Positions 1 through 12,383 of a stretch of DNA of 64,000 nucleotides are shown here, piece after piece; position 1 is the stretch's first letter, and each line of letters opens with the position of its first letter. The stretch covers positions 1-64,000 of the forward strand of contig JADNRV010000095.1 in the NCBI GenBank assembly GCA_015499995.1, read 5' to 3'. The stretch is from Flammula alnicola (lineage: Eukaryota > Basidiomycota > Agaricomycetes > Agaricales > Strophariaceae). The translations under genes were made by a program, and so were the position numbers. The notes under the pieces are model-generated. The model did no database searches. It was not told the origin of the DNA and worked only from the letters and a program-made list of their open reading frames with translations.

Positions 1-119
1 AGTCACGCCGACGCCGACCTGCTCTCCAACCATCACCTTGAATTCCTCAAATCCGCTTTAATCGTGATACTTCATAATTTCCATCGACGTTTAGAATCTC
101 GTTTAGTCTTCTTGTCGCC

Positions 120-1074
120 GTGATGTATCGCACAGCTTGGTCAAAACAGAACTCTTCTCTCACATCGGATCGCATCAAGCCAGTGACGAAAACATCCAAC
201 AATGTCGCGAAAAGCAAAGGAAAAGGAAAGCAGCAACAGCCAGTAGAGCCACCTAAAAGCAAGGAGGTTCAAAGGCTGGAAACACTGTTGGAAGGTGTTC
301 AGAAATCCACGGGTCAGGACAGAGATCCCAAAGGCGGTTGTTTCTGTTTAGGTGCGCCATCGTCCGTAATCTCAGTGATCAATGTTGATCAACGATGTAC
401 ATTTCAATGGTATAGCTAGGATCCACGAACTGTCGCCTTACATACCGATTTGCCCGTTCTGCGGTCTAATACTCTGTTCCGTCAATCTTCCTCAATATTC
501 TTGTCCACACTGCGCAAATAATCTGATGGCGGGCACTGTTTGCGAATCTCTTATCAGCCAGCTTGATACGCAACTTGCATCAACGATCGCGAAGGAAATC
601 GCAGACAAGGAAAGGGCGCTAGAGGAAGCTCAACGGGCAGCTGGTGCCTTTCCACAATTGTTGGGATCTCCCTCGCAGTCCCTAGCACGGCCGCAAGCCA
701 CTATCCCACCGCCATCGAGACAAACACATAAAGTGATGTCCTTAACTTCCTCCAAGCGGGTACTAGTTTCGTCGTATACGACGACTCCCGTTTCATCTCG
801 TCCAGTCTCCAGGAACGAAGAAGCAGAAGAAAAAGAGCCCCGTCGCATACCACCACCCCCATCGGAACCTACACATGCCGATAGACGTCCAAGTTCTCAT
901 CGTCTATGGGAAAATTTGATTCAAGTAGCAGTGACATATCAACAACCCTCGCGGGTTGACGAGGGCGGAAGTGCTAAGGCTCCATCCCGGCGGAGGCGGG
1001 GGAATAAAGGAAAAGGAAAAGAAAACGACTCAGAGGAGACCCGGGAACAAAAGCCGATTCGTGAATCTTCATAA
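120..1074 (+). CDS. TRIP4-like C2HC5 zinc-finger protein
   Basis: Two exons (120-351 and 416-1074) joined over a 64-nt GT...TATAG intron give 296 residues. The spliced product creates a cysteine cluster at about residues 76-115: GGCFCLA, then CPFCGLILC, then CPHC. This is the C2HC5 zinc finger of activating signal cointegrator 1 (TRIP4/ASC-1), a transcription coactivator and ribosome-quality-control factor. The intron falls inside the cluster, which is why unspliced frames look truncated. The N-terminus is basic and low-complexity. The C-terminal half is Ser/Pro/Arg-rich and ends in a basic RRRRGNKGKGK tract that could be a nuclear signal. No ASCH domain is visible, so it is shorter than animal TRIP4. 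The family call is recognition by motif; the role in this organism is inference. It converges with the coiled-coil gene downstream. Confidence 0.72.
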
Positions 1075-1376
1075 CCCTAGGATGTTGTAAGCTAGTTTCG
1101 CTCATGGAAGTTCGTCTGTCATTATAAATAGAATGACTATCTGTGAACCCGAGCCATTCTGCCTGGACGAACCGCCGTATGGAACATCTTCATCATTGAT
1201 GTTAGGTTCTATATGGACCATCGATTTGCTGGGGTTCGGGGAAATTCAAATAATTCTGACGTCCCCCTTCATCTTTAGTCCATGGGCTATGCATAGCTGT
1301 GAAATACATAGTACTCGAGTACATATACCTAAAAAAGAACCAGACCGCGAAAAAAAAATTACAGTCATGACCCGGG
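1075..1376. other. Convergent intergenic region
   Basis: Short tail-to-tail spacer between the zinc-finger gene and the coiled-coil gene. It contains an A-rich stretch near 1350 but no gene that I can support. Confidence 0.6.
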
Positions 1377-3527
1377 CTACGGTGGATGCAGCTCGTTAAC
1401 GAGGTGCTCCAGTTGATTAAGCGCCGACTCTCCCGCCTGCAACTGCACCTGGGTTATAGCCAGCTGGGTTTCTACTTGTCGCAGCTCCGCAACGAATGAG
1501 GAAGTAGCTTGATACCGCCGAGAACGTTCACCGCCCGGCATGATTTGTGATAAGGTTGGAGAATTCGTGTGGTCTGAATCACCGTCGGGTGATGGTGGGA
1601 GAGGTATGGACGGCGGATCCACGTATGGAGACAGAGGATCCCCAACGACGGGTGAATGGGGCGACGTTGAACGTGAACCGGACTGGGCGGCTATGATACT
1701 CATCGGGAGTAACGGGGTAGCGAGTTCCATCGATATCTCGCCATCATCTGGATCTAACAAATCAGAGACGTTTTCTGTCTGATAGGTCTGGGAATAAATC
1801 AGCGCGTCGTGAACAAGGACGTGGACAAAACCATACCGATTTAGGAGGTTCCGCAAGCATCGACCGCAGCGAATTGATTTTGTCGAGCAAATCATTTTCG
1901 CGAGCACGGGCATCATCTCTCGTTGCGTCGAGTTCATCACGAAGATGACATTCTGATGTTCTCAGCCTAGAAATGGAGGGGAAATTATGGCTACAAATAA
2001 ATCGATAACGCAGAAGCAACATACCTAGCACATTCAGTCTCAAGGATACGCAGTCGATTTTCGATATCCTCGTCAGGTTGGCTATTCGACTACAATGGCA
2101 AGGGTAAGTGATGGAGTATTATTTCATCTACAGTTATACGTATGGACTCACTTCGAGAGGCGGATTGTGAGATAAAGTTTGACGGACGACGTTTCGCTCT
2201 TCCGCAAATGCGTCTATTTTCTGGCTCAGTGCTTGTATTTGCCGTTCGAGATCCCTTAATACATTATGACCCAAATCACGAAATGATCCTGGGAACAATT
2301 GAACATATGTTTCGCTGGAATGTTGAAGAAGCTCACTTACTTTCATCATTTTCATCGTCCAGCATATCATCACCTTCAAAAGGAGGCCTCGAAGGCGTCT
2401 TGTTTGAAGAAATTGATGGTATCCTGGACTCGAGACGAGTCTGGGTCCTGGTTTTACGCAGGCGTTCGCCTTCAAATTTTGGCGGTGAGAAATGAGATGG
2501 ATCTGTCGATGCTGTGGCTCGTGCCTGCTCAAGCTACCGGGGAGGATGAGCAAAGTGAGATACGCGTTTAAAGAAGCGGTAAATCATACCCGTTTGAAAA
2601 GAGTCGTTATCTCGCTCTCCAAGAGTTTGTTTCGAGCGACCGTAATATCAAGCATCGAGATTATCTGCTCACTCGTTACCAGGTCATTCGCCGGCATCCT
2701 CTCTTTGATCCTTGGAGAAATTCGGACTTCCACAGACACGCCATGGTCTGCATGGGCGACGCATGCCTCGAGCTCAGCTTCGCGGCGAGAGAGTTTAGCC
2801 TCTAGTGCCAGTATCCGAGCTTCCGCACTTTCCCGAGTTTGAGCATGCGCCCTCCTCTCATTGTCTCGTTCTCGACGAAGGCTTTCAATTATTGATGAAG
2901 CATAGGAAATGAGGTCCTCTTCGTCATCGTCTGAAGGGTTCCCTCGCCTACTCTGGACGATCGGGATGGAGTCTATCGAAAATAGAGGAGAACAGACCGG
3001 GGTAGGTAAGTAATCCGGAGTTCGACGTAATGAAACGAACCGGGGAGACTCGAGAGGCGGATTTGACTATGTGGCCAATTACAATAGTCATTAGATGTTT
3101 CGACTACAAAAAAGCAAGAAGGAGCATATGAGTAATGATACAGCCTCGTAAAATCCATCCGCCCAACTTGAAACCTTGGCACACCTTTCTCAACCAGCTT
3201 CATAACGGCGTCTCGCATATCATCTCGCTCTAGTTCCGCCGCTCTGACAACCTTAATATAGCTGTCTAGTTGTTCCTGCAGTCGGTTTCGAGTTCGTAGT
3301 AAGGAAGACAGTTCCTGAGCTTGGCTGTTCTGTATTACGTCCAGCGTGTCGAGAGTGGACAGCAGCCGAGATTGCAACAATGAAAGCCGTCCAGTGTATG
3401 CTTGTAAACGACTTTCTAGCAACGCTATCTGGAAGAATATAAGATAAATCGGAGTTAGATAGGATAGTTTACGCACCTCTTCCTCTTTTTGAGCTAGTCG
3501 TCCTTCAAGGTAGTTTTTATGACCCAT
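1377..3527 (-). CDS. Multi-exon coiled-coil protein of unknown function
   Basis: The start is ATG at 3527 (MGHKNYLEGRLAQKEEE), followed by a 48-nt intron at 3476-3429. Exon 2 continues with heptad-rich sequence (IALLESRLQAYTGRLSLLQ...). Further exons around 3070-2590, 2540-2340, 2290-2150 and 2040-1380 keep the same style: acidic DDDEEDLISY, RRERDNERRAHAQTRESAE, LERQIQALSQKIDAFAEERN, and a last helix ending NQLEHLVNELHPP before TAG at 1377. The product should be roughly 600 residues, almost all alpha-helical coiled coil with short Pro/Ser linkers. No catalytic motif is visible. I do not recognise the family; a structural or tethering role is only a guess. Exon edges other than the first two are approximate. 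Confidence 0.6.
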
Positions 3528-6500
3528 AGAGATGTCGATGGTAGGTTGGAAAAAGACAGAGTTGCCGTCGGAGACTACAAGTTTGATTAGAGGGCGTCCC
3601 TATCCATTAAAAAGCATAGAGAGCAATAGAATGGTCCAAGTAGCATAAGGCGACGAAGAACAAGCGCACAACGATGTCTCGATCGATCTCAAGAACGACC
3701 GTGACGCTGGCTTCATTGTTGACCGATATCCAACCCTGGGTTAGGGTTAAAAGTCAACTATGTTCCCACACGCCGGCCCGATAAATATGCAATTGTCAGG
3801 ACGAAGATATTGGTTTCAAATAGGTACAAATATACTCGGGCCGAGCCTGCCTTGAATCACCCAAGTTCCAACGCTCGCCTCCAATCGACCATCCCGGTTC
3901 GAGATCGGACAAGTACGGCTAGCATTTCCTCGTTACCTAGTCGTTCGAACTTCGAAGTGACATAAATTCGGGTATTTCCTGAAGCTCTTTCTTTCGAAAT
4001 TGGCAAGCTCCGAGAGAACAAAGAGGAACAAGGGTTCGTCACAAGTCTTCAGTATGGTTGTCTCTACCCTCACGTTACTTCACACCGTCAAACTTTTGTG
4101 TTAGATCCCAAGGGTTTCCGGATATGACGGAATAGGATCTCGATAATGTGCACCGTCCACAGTCACAAGGTATCAGTTATCCAGCCTCAATCACAGCCCA
4201 AGCTCATTGCGCACATACGTCTTCTCTAGAGTCTAGACTGGCAGGTTTACTGTAGCATGCTTCCTAGATGTTTGCGGTACCCATATGAAATTGGTCTGTA
4301 ATTATATCCTCTAATCCTTATTGTACGTTTCTGTGATTGTTACACACTAGAGAATGCATATGGTCATTGAATGCCTGATGCATGGGACGAGTTCGGAAGA
4401 TCGTAATCGTTACTATTCTATCGCAGTAATCAACGGATCATCCAGGTTTGTAATCTCAACAATCGATGCACGAACGGTGATAAACCACCTGGCCCGATAC
4501 ATACCTACGTTTAAATGGCGGGTTTATCTAGTGCTCCCCGGTCCACATCTGCAACGCAAAACACGATGTATCTGGTCTGATTCTATCCGAATTCTGATAC
4601 TTGGCTTTACCTGGTTTTGCCTCTCCCGCAAAAGGCGTTCTTCTCCATGCGGTATTTCGCTGGGCATTATATTTGTCTACTTGAGTTACAGTATTTGGTG
4701 AGTCAGGGGAACCCTCTGTGGGCCTTCAACGTTCAACTCCGAAAGGCAATATGAAAACCAGCTACCTCGCCATTTCGCGACGTAACGTCTTCGGTCATAA
4801 TGCAGGATGCCCGCCGTTCACTCCTTGCACAGCAAAGACAGCTGATAGTCTAGTGTCGTTTAAGACTCGATTTTCAGCGGGCTCAAAGAGACTAAAAGCG
4901 ACGATGGACAGGTGTAAGGCCGATTCAGAGCGGCGGAGCCGCACATTGCAATTTGAGTCTAATCTCATCTCGGTACCGTTTAGTAAGACTACGTGAATAA
5001 TAGCCTTGTTCATGGGGCTATCTTTCACGTCTCCAACCCAATCTTTACAGCATTGGACACAACAGTATGTACAAGTGTGGGGATCTTCATCACGGGTAGT
5101 TTTGAATTGAATGTGCGGATGCCAGGACGAACACCTTTCAGTTCCATTCACATTCACAAAGGCCTTCTGCGCGCAAATTGGATTATCGGCCATATCTCCG
5201 GATTGACCGCCCTTTCGTTTGGAAGCTCGGAGGAAGGTTTACAATCGGGATTACAGAGTGGTGCTACCGGCATTCAACAACACGCGTATTGGGCGTGGCA
5301 GTGTCAAGTGAGCACTATATATCATCGATGAATAGCTTTGACCAATCGCAGCCCATCGATGATGAGGAATACGTTTGCTCTCCTGAATGGGACGTTAGCG
5401 CACTGACGCTTATTTGACAGCGACCTTGATTGCGTTCGAATTGCTATCTGTATGAGCGCCCGTACCGCCACCGTGCCGGGCACTTGTGTGGGTCACATTG
5501 GCGAGCACGCGGTGATGGTAGAACTTATCTGCGACTATGTCGTTATTTCTCATTGCCAACGGAGCATGCTGGCACTGAATGACAGGCGATGCGACATGTC
5601 CCCCTGCTTCCTATCTGCTGCCGAACCACGCATGCAGGCATGGACCATAATAGCCACTTCGGCGACCGCGACATCGGAAAGGCGTCAGCTTCAGGACCAC
5701 CTTGAAAATGGAGTATACCTGGTCACGAACGTGTTTTTAGATCCGAGAAAAGGGGCTGCTATCGCTGGGATCTCTGATAAATCGATGGCGAGGGCGTTCA
5801 TTCCTAAAATATTACTGGGGTCATCCGCTTATCGACCTATCTAACGTTTCGATTGAAATGTCCTGGCATATCCCACCTACGCCGACATATAGAAGATATG
5901 TTCGTCGATTGGTCATGCGAACGAGTACCTTGGCACTGGAGAGACTCCGAGTCTACATACTTCGCGGAATCCGATATATCTTCATTTGTAATTATTCAAA
6001 TAACGGTCCGGATACCTGCGGTCGACTCGAGATTGTTGGCTTGAGATTAAATACGTGTCTCTCTCGCATTGTCCTATCCGTTGAAAATGTTGAATGAAGC
6101 CCAAGGCGAAATTCTATTGCCTTAAACTGTTTCTACCCAAAGCGAGACAATTTAAACCGGAGCTGAGCCTGCGCGTTGGTTTTGAACAAGCCTTTGAACT
6201 GAAAAATATACTATGGCACTCCCAATGCATTCTTTTAATTTATTCGTGCGTAGATTAAGATTTGAAGGCATTTTTCATATTTGAGCCCACTCGGGACGCG
6301 ATTGTTGACAATTTCGGGAGATCGATATTATGACCACTAAAGTACTGAAGGAACACAACCCGCGGATTTATTTTCTTCTGCAAGATCATTGAGATTTTAG
6401 CTAGGCTCTATGCCAATTCATATTTTGATTAAGAGCTCCCCATCAGTAGGTCTAAGGCCGAGACTACGTTCTTGATTAAGAATCTTATACTTCGTTGTTG

Positions 6501-9500
6501 TATGTAGAGAGGTGCTTCTCTAAATCTGTACTGTACATATGTCATTTCGGTCAAACGTTCAGCCGCGCATACTATGTCATTTCCTGACGATGAAGGTATC
6601 CGGCGGTAGTAAACCAAGCTTTTTAGTGTCGGTCATTCGTCGCGTGAGATCCGGATGGGCGTTATGGGCTTCACTGAACTCACGCTTTAAAGTTTTAAAG
6701 CGTGAGGGAGACGCGAATAACGCCTCAATATAAACTGCCATTCGCACGATAATCATCGTATCTGGCTGTAAGCGGGGGACAAGGGACATACGGCGGGAGC
6801 TCGTTTTTCCAAGTAGAGCACCTTCCTAAGTTCCATGGTCTTCGAATGAAAGGTCACATTCGTCTCGTCAACTGGATGGAGCTATTTGCCATGTTCTCAG
6901 ATTGAATGACTCTTGCCTGGGCAACGTCTGGTTTCGAACATACGGAGGTTGTCGGCGTTGTGATATATCCCGACCCCGAATCCCGATTATGGCGGCCGGG
7001 TGGAAAACGCAATCAATGAAAGATAGATAACTATGTACACGTCAGAATTTTTGTGCGGTGACCTATGTGTACAACCCTCTGTAACTTTAACTAAGGCCGG
7101 TGCACCCAAGGCACAGTTTCCTGCGTCATAACACGATCCCGCAGAGATTCTTGCTTGCAGACATTTTATCCTTTCTAATAAAACGCCTCGGGTTCGTGCC
7201 ACAAGACGGCTGGAGAATGTTCAATGATTTGTTGAACACCTTGTTTGGTCAGGTCCATTAACCCTGTAACGACAGAGAGATAGTGTCAAACCTTTCACAT
7301 GAATGGAGACCTCCCTGTCTCTGACATACTTTGATCAACCTTGCATCAGCACCTATCTACCCTGTACCTACCTATCTCGGCGTCAGGACATTGTGAATGC
7401 GTTTCCACACGTCTGAAGTTGGCCAGGGCTCTGCAGAGACAAAATTTTCACGGAAAACGCCTAAGTTTCAATGAAATCTTTCGGATTAGTAGGGGAGTCC
7501 CGATAAAGTCACGATGCTTGAGAAGATGGATGTAAGTGTTAACTCAGAATATGCCCGCTGAAACCATGCATTCCTGCTATCTATATCATGGCAGAACAGG
7601 ATTAGCGAGTGTGAAGAATGAAGGATCCAAGTTTCGAATCAATACAATTCGGTGTAAGACGGAGGAGCTGATGAACATGAAATGAACTCCACTGAGAACG
7701 GAGCTGTGGCTGAATAAAATGAGCTTTCATTACTGTAATGGACAGGTTCCAAACAATATAACTCTTTGATATTCATAACAAAAATTGACACTCATCTAGG
7801 AAAGGGCGCGCCACACAATGGCTGCCCAAAGAAGGTAAATTCCATAAAATAGGCGAAGGTTGATGGGAATGGAATGGATGACAGACGGGTATAGAAAAAG
7901 GAAATTATATCTTTCATACGGGCCGCCATTGACCTTGAATGTGCCAGCGCGATCTTGGGTGAAAGAAGTTTTTCTCCCTGCGACATAAGTTCAAGTTTTC
8001 CCCGTAGAGTGCGGTGAGAAACCCAAATATCTACCCGCTAGGTGAACTTTCGTAAGGATCATCAAACTGTCGGACCGGGCTTATATAGGGTGCCGTGCGC
8101 ACGGACCAACAGTTGCTTCTATATCAGCGGAGATTCAACTACTTTTTTCTTTCCTTACAGTCAACTCGTCGTCCGTTTTTCGCGAGACTCCACTTTTACA
8201 GGGAGTTTGCACATCGGAAGAACAAGAAGACAAACCATTGGGCGCCAGTTCTGGGCATGACATTCATCGCTTATTCTCACTGATAGAGCGTCTAATCAGA
8301 ACTGGGTACATTTCGTACGTTTTATGTACTTTCTTGTGCGTCCGACTCGCGCGTACCCTCCATGTAAACCATATGACTACGTATCGTTAGCCGCTTACTA
8401 GTAATTCGTATGTTTCTGTTCCGTTCTGTGCTATATTGCTTTGTCTTCGACTCGTGGCTGATTCGAGTTTTGATTCTGCGTCGCTTCGATGTTCAATTGC
8501 CTCGGGTCATGTAAAGCGAGCGTTGCGTGTTCAGGTTGAGCGGAGGGAAATTTTAGCCTGCCCTATTTAAATACGCACATCTTATGGATGACGAGAATCT
8601 GAGCAGAACCTGTTCTGTCAACCACCCACGAAACAGCACGAAATTCGTCTGGTGCAAGGGGTACCGCAGGGTTTTCAAGGGCGCATAAACATTCCAAGAA
8701 GGAAACTTGAAAGATATCGGGCTCGGCTTCCGGCTGGGGAGGTTTAGGGTCATGAAAGTTTACTAACACCATTACGGTATGTTACCCCTGGAAGTACGTC
8801 ATTTTCGTGGCCAGAGCATGAACCTTGCGCGAATCCCCCATATAATTCTGGCTATCGGGTGGATAATGTTGTGATTAGGACGGAACAGATTTCAAGCACT
8901 AAATCATTGACACTCATGATCCATTCATCCTCCGTTTGGAATCATTTGATCTTCAGCGACGATGTTTGGGAAGCAGGCGGTTTTGACGGAGATAAAATTT
9001 GATGTACAGGTTTATGCACGACAGTTCTGCCCCAGTTTGCTCCAAAATCAGCAACAGGATATATGTGTTGACTCATGAAAATGGCGTGGCCAGGAATCAA
9101 CGACGTTTATCAGTCCAGAGGGTTGGCGAAAAATTGCCATTGCAACTTGCAGCTGCCTAAAGTAAGAAAAAGTAACGGAATATAACGAATAAAACCAGGT
9201 TTCGGCAATGAACCTAAGCAGGTACGTGAAAATTAAACAACAAATGCATTGAATGTCAATGTTGTATAGATATTTGACATCCCTAACTACGTCCCAAAAG
9301 ATGGAATGAGTTCTCATACGGCCGGCAGTAACCCCCGCTCTGCTTGCACCACTAGCGAGTGCAGACATAGGCACGTTTCTTCGACTTGCATGCACAGTGT
9401 GCCCGCCATACGTCTGCCACATGCCCGCACCTTTGTGAACTGGAGGGCTTCCCGAATCATGAGTGAATCTCCAGCTATTCCCGGATCGTCCCCAGCCGTT

Positions 9501-10196
9501 TCCCCGCACAACATCTGGACAGGGTGGCTTTAGGTGAGCAGTTCGGGTATACATATGTTATCTGCATTCGGACTCTATTTGTGAAGTCGGACGGAAATGG
9601 AACCGGACATAACACGGACCTGCCATTTACGGGACAGTCCGAAACATATGCACAAACGTTATTTCAAGACTAATTCCGCATTTCAGCTGACCTTCTTTTC
9701 TGCCCAACGAAGCTCTATGTCCTCGGTATACAAAAATCTGCTAAACGCACTTTCTCAGGTCGAAGCCTGCTACACCAACGAAACAGTCCACTGGCCACTA
9801 AAATAGCGCGCTATGTCATACATTGTCGGGGCAAACTCTGTGTTTGATCGAAATGGTCCTAATCGCCAAGGTATATGGAATTAGTCCGTATTCGCTGTAT
9901 CACCGGAAACCTGAATTGAGGGATACGTTACAGTTACTCTATTGGGTCACGTTCAAAAACGATCCTTTTATGCCGGAAATTCTAGCGCTGCCAATGGTTT
10001 CAGCTAACCATCTTCGTCTTCGTACCTTTTTGGGGAGGTAGCCACGAGATGTCTTAATTCGCCTACTAATTTCGCCCATAAGAGTCCGCAAACATCCTTC
10101 TATGTCTCGGTTCGTCTCATGCCCTCTTCCATCCCCCGTCATTGCTTTCTTTATCTGTGTCTAGGTCAGCGTTGACCTCGACCAGCCCCACACGGA
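3528..10196. other. 6.7-kb stretch without a convincing gene
   Basis: Only short open frames occur here and none shows a recognisable domain or a chain of compatible exons. The longest (4795-5193, minus, 132 residues) is Cys-rich but matches no family I know. A 69-residue minus-strand frame at 8563-8772 looks protein-like but cannot be extended. A TATATAGGG box lies near 8080. One perfect inverted repeat (6679-6706) is listed separately. The stretch may hold decayed repeats or the long promoter of the Zn2Cys6 gene. Confidence 0.5.
6679..6706. repeat. Perfect 13-bp inverted repeat, 2-nt spacer
   Basis: The arm CTCACGCTTTAAA is followed by GT and its exact reverse complement. It sits in the gene-free stretch with no neighbouring transcript that I can define. 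It could be a dimeric regulator site or a chance hairpin. Confidence 0.7.
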
Positions 10197-11572
10197 ATGG
10201 ACACGTCCAGGACACCTCTGAGTCCTGGAGGTCGTAAGCGTCGCCGCGCATCACCCTCAGATGAGCCTCCAGTGGGCTCTCAAGGCCAGCAGTCGCAGAC
10301 GTCTCTGCCTTCAATTCGGCAACTTTACCTGCCCTCGTCCTCCTCTGGGATGCCGCCACCACATATGCCCACTGAGGCCCCCTCTTACGGGTACTCTAAC
10401 CCTCCGCATTATACGCCACACCTTGGCCACTTGGACACGGGGTCTTCACATGCTATGGGTGCGCCTCAACGCGACACAGGGATATATGGCGCGGGCGAGT
10501 CTGAAGCTGATGAATTAGATCAACATGGTCCGCCCAAGAAGAAGCGGCGACGACAAGCCCTCAGTTGCACCGGTAATTACATTCATCCTTCGTAATACGT
10601 GTCGTTCCATTAATGCTGACTACCTCTATTCACGTTTCTCTTATCGATTCCTCTCACCTTTTTTTGTCTTGATATCCGTCGTACTTCATCATCATCTGCC
10701 GTTCTGACCTTGTGATTGATATCACGCGGCCGAATGCCATTAGAGTGTAAACGGCGCAAGATCAAGTGCGATAGGTAGGCTGACTGATTGCGGCGCGCAA
10801 TGATGCTTTGGTTGACAGCTTTTCATCATTCTCATTAGGTCTCAACCGTGCACGCCTTGTACGCGCCGAGGAGAAGAGGCTGGATGCCAGTGGCATATCG
10901 TCGAACCAGTGTAAGCTTGAGTTTAGTCATTCCCTACGATTCCTTTACCTCATAAACCGCTGTCGTAGCGAGAAATATGCAACGAAGGCAGAGTTCGACG
11001 AGCTGAAGGCACGATTCGAACAACTCGCCGCCCTGGTCCAGCGCCTTCTGCCAGGTGCAACGCCCACCAACCTTCCTTACTACCAAATGGGTGTTCAGCC
11101 AGGAGTGACAGGGGCTACAGGAGAGGCTGTGCAAACCTACAATCCAGGAACGTCAGGTTCCATTGGTTATCCCTCCATGATGCCGCCTCCGCCGCAGCAA
11201 CAATATTCGCAGCATCTTGAAACTTCGTCGCAACCTTCCAACCGATACATGAAGTCTGAAGGAGCACAGTCTCCCAGTCGTCACTCGCATTCCACATTAG
11301 GAGTCCAGAGCGCATCACCCATCATGTCTTCGGCGCTACACAATCCCTCAGTATCGCGTCATCGAGCGGAAAACTCTCCGACCTCAGCGGCTGCCACCGT
11401 AAAAAGTTCGCCGCTTTCACTTGCCTCCATCACTTCGCCTTACCATCCGGACCAATCCCAGCTTCAAACGCAGTCAAAAAACTACCACGCGCAGACGCTC
11501 ATTCTGGGCGAGCGTCTGCGCCCCGGATCCGAAGGCCCAGCGATTACTTTCGACAAGACCGTCTGCAATTAA
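10197..11572 (+). CDS. Zn2Cys6 (fungal binuclear cluster) transcription factor
   Basis: Exons 10197-10572, 10744-10774, 10839-10910 and 10969-11572 join in frame to 360 residues. The spliced cluster reads CTECKRRKIKCDR then SQPCTPCTRRG then CQWHIVEP, giving all six zinc-binding cysteines in the C-x2-C-x6-C...C-x2-C-x6-C pattern. It is preceded by the basic stretch PPKKKRRRQALS and followed by a leucine-rich linker (AEFDELKARFEQLAALVQRL) that suits a dimerisation coiled coil. Two of the introns interrupt the zinc cluster and a third follows it directly. The rest is Ser/Pro/Gln-rich disorder, as in activation domains; no fungal-specific middle homology region is seen. After the stop at 11570 the +1 frame continues with similar composition to about 11771 (PPSTSDPSEMYIDN...), so the true C-terminus may lie there if one base is in error. 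Target genes are unknown. Confidence 0.85.
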
Positions 11573-12383
11573 CCCACCGTCGACAAGTGACCCGTCCGAG
11601 ATGTATATCGATAACCCCGCGCCAACAGCGGTACCGCCGCCGTCTTATCAGCTACAGTCAGGCTCGTCGAGACGGGTTAATGATCCGCCCTCCCGTACAC
11701 CTGCCTTGCCGTCACGCGACGATGAAAGAGACCGAATGAGTTCTTATCACGGCGGCGGTCGCGAACGATGATGTCTTCATCAACCTCTATTTCCTCGGCA
11801 GATAATCACCGACGAAAACATCAGATGTCGCATACATGTGGTACAAATTTCCGCATACGATGGTTCTTAATGGTCGACTGACCTGGCCAGCTATAACTTC
11901 TATCACCGAACGTTATCGTTCCCATTCATCCCTATATCCGTCATTCTGTTCACTGCCGTTCTTCGCACATTGCCATTTATACGAAAAATCTACCGACGTT
12001 TCACCTGTTGACTCGTGAGTGGTCGTCGACCCCTTGATTGCATTCGACAGAACCTAACTATGGCCTTTACAGTTGACCTACTTTAAGTCGCCCATTCAGT
12101 TGTTGATCTGCTCATTAATCAGAACGCACGACGGCCTGGATCGCATACAAATAATACATACCTTCACCTCGTCGCTCCTTGCTTCATTCCCGGAATTCAT
12201 GGACTTGTTATTTTTAGGTTTATCATGCACCTGTATCCAATTGACTTCGTTCATTCGACTCTGATCGCATGGACATGTTCGCGGCACTCTCATTGCATCC
12301 CTACTTTCATAACACATAAGGTCGAATAATATTTAATTAACCAAGTACCGCGCCCGCAATTACAATCGTCCAATTAGCATCTA
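11573..12383. other. Tail-to-tail intergenic region with possible extended C-terminus
   Basis: The first 200 bases may still encode the C-terminus of the Zn2Cys6 protein in another frame. The rest is AT-richer spacer between two convergent genes, with no gene seen. Confidence 0.5.

Noticed and set aside
4795..5193. 132-residue Cys-rich minus-strand frame
   Set aside because: No recognisable zinc or secreted-peptide pattern, no signal peptide and no neighbouring exon in phase.
8563..8772. 69-residue minus-strand frame with protein-like composition
   Set aside because: Stand-alone, without domain or flanking exons; cannot be separated from chance.
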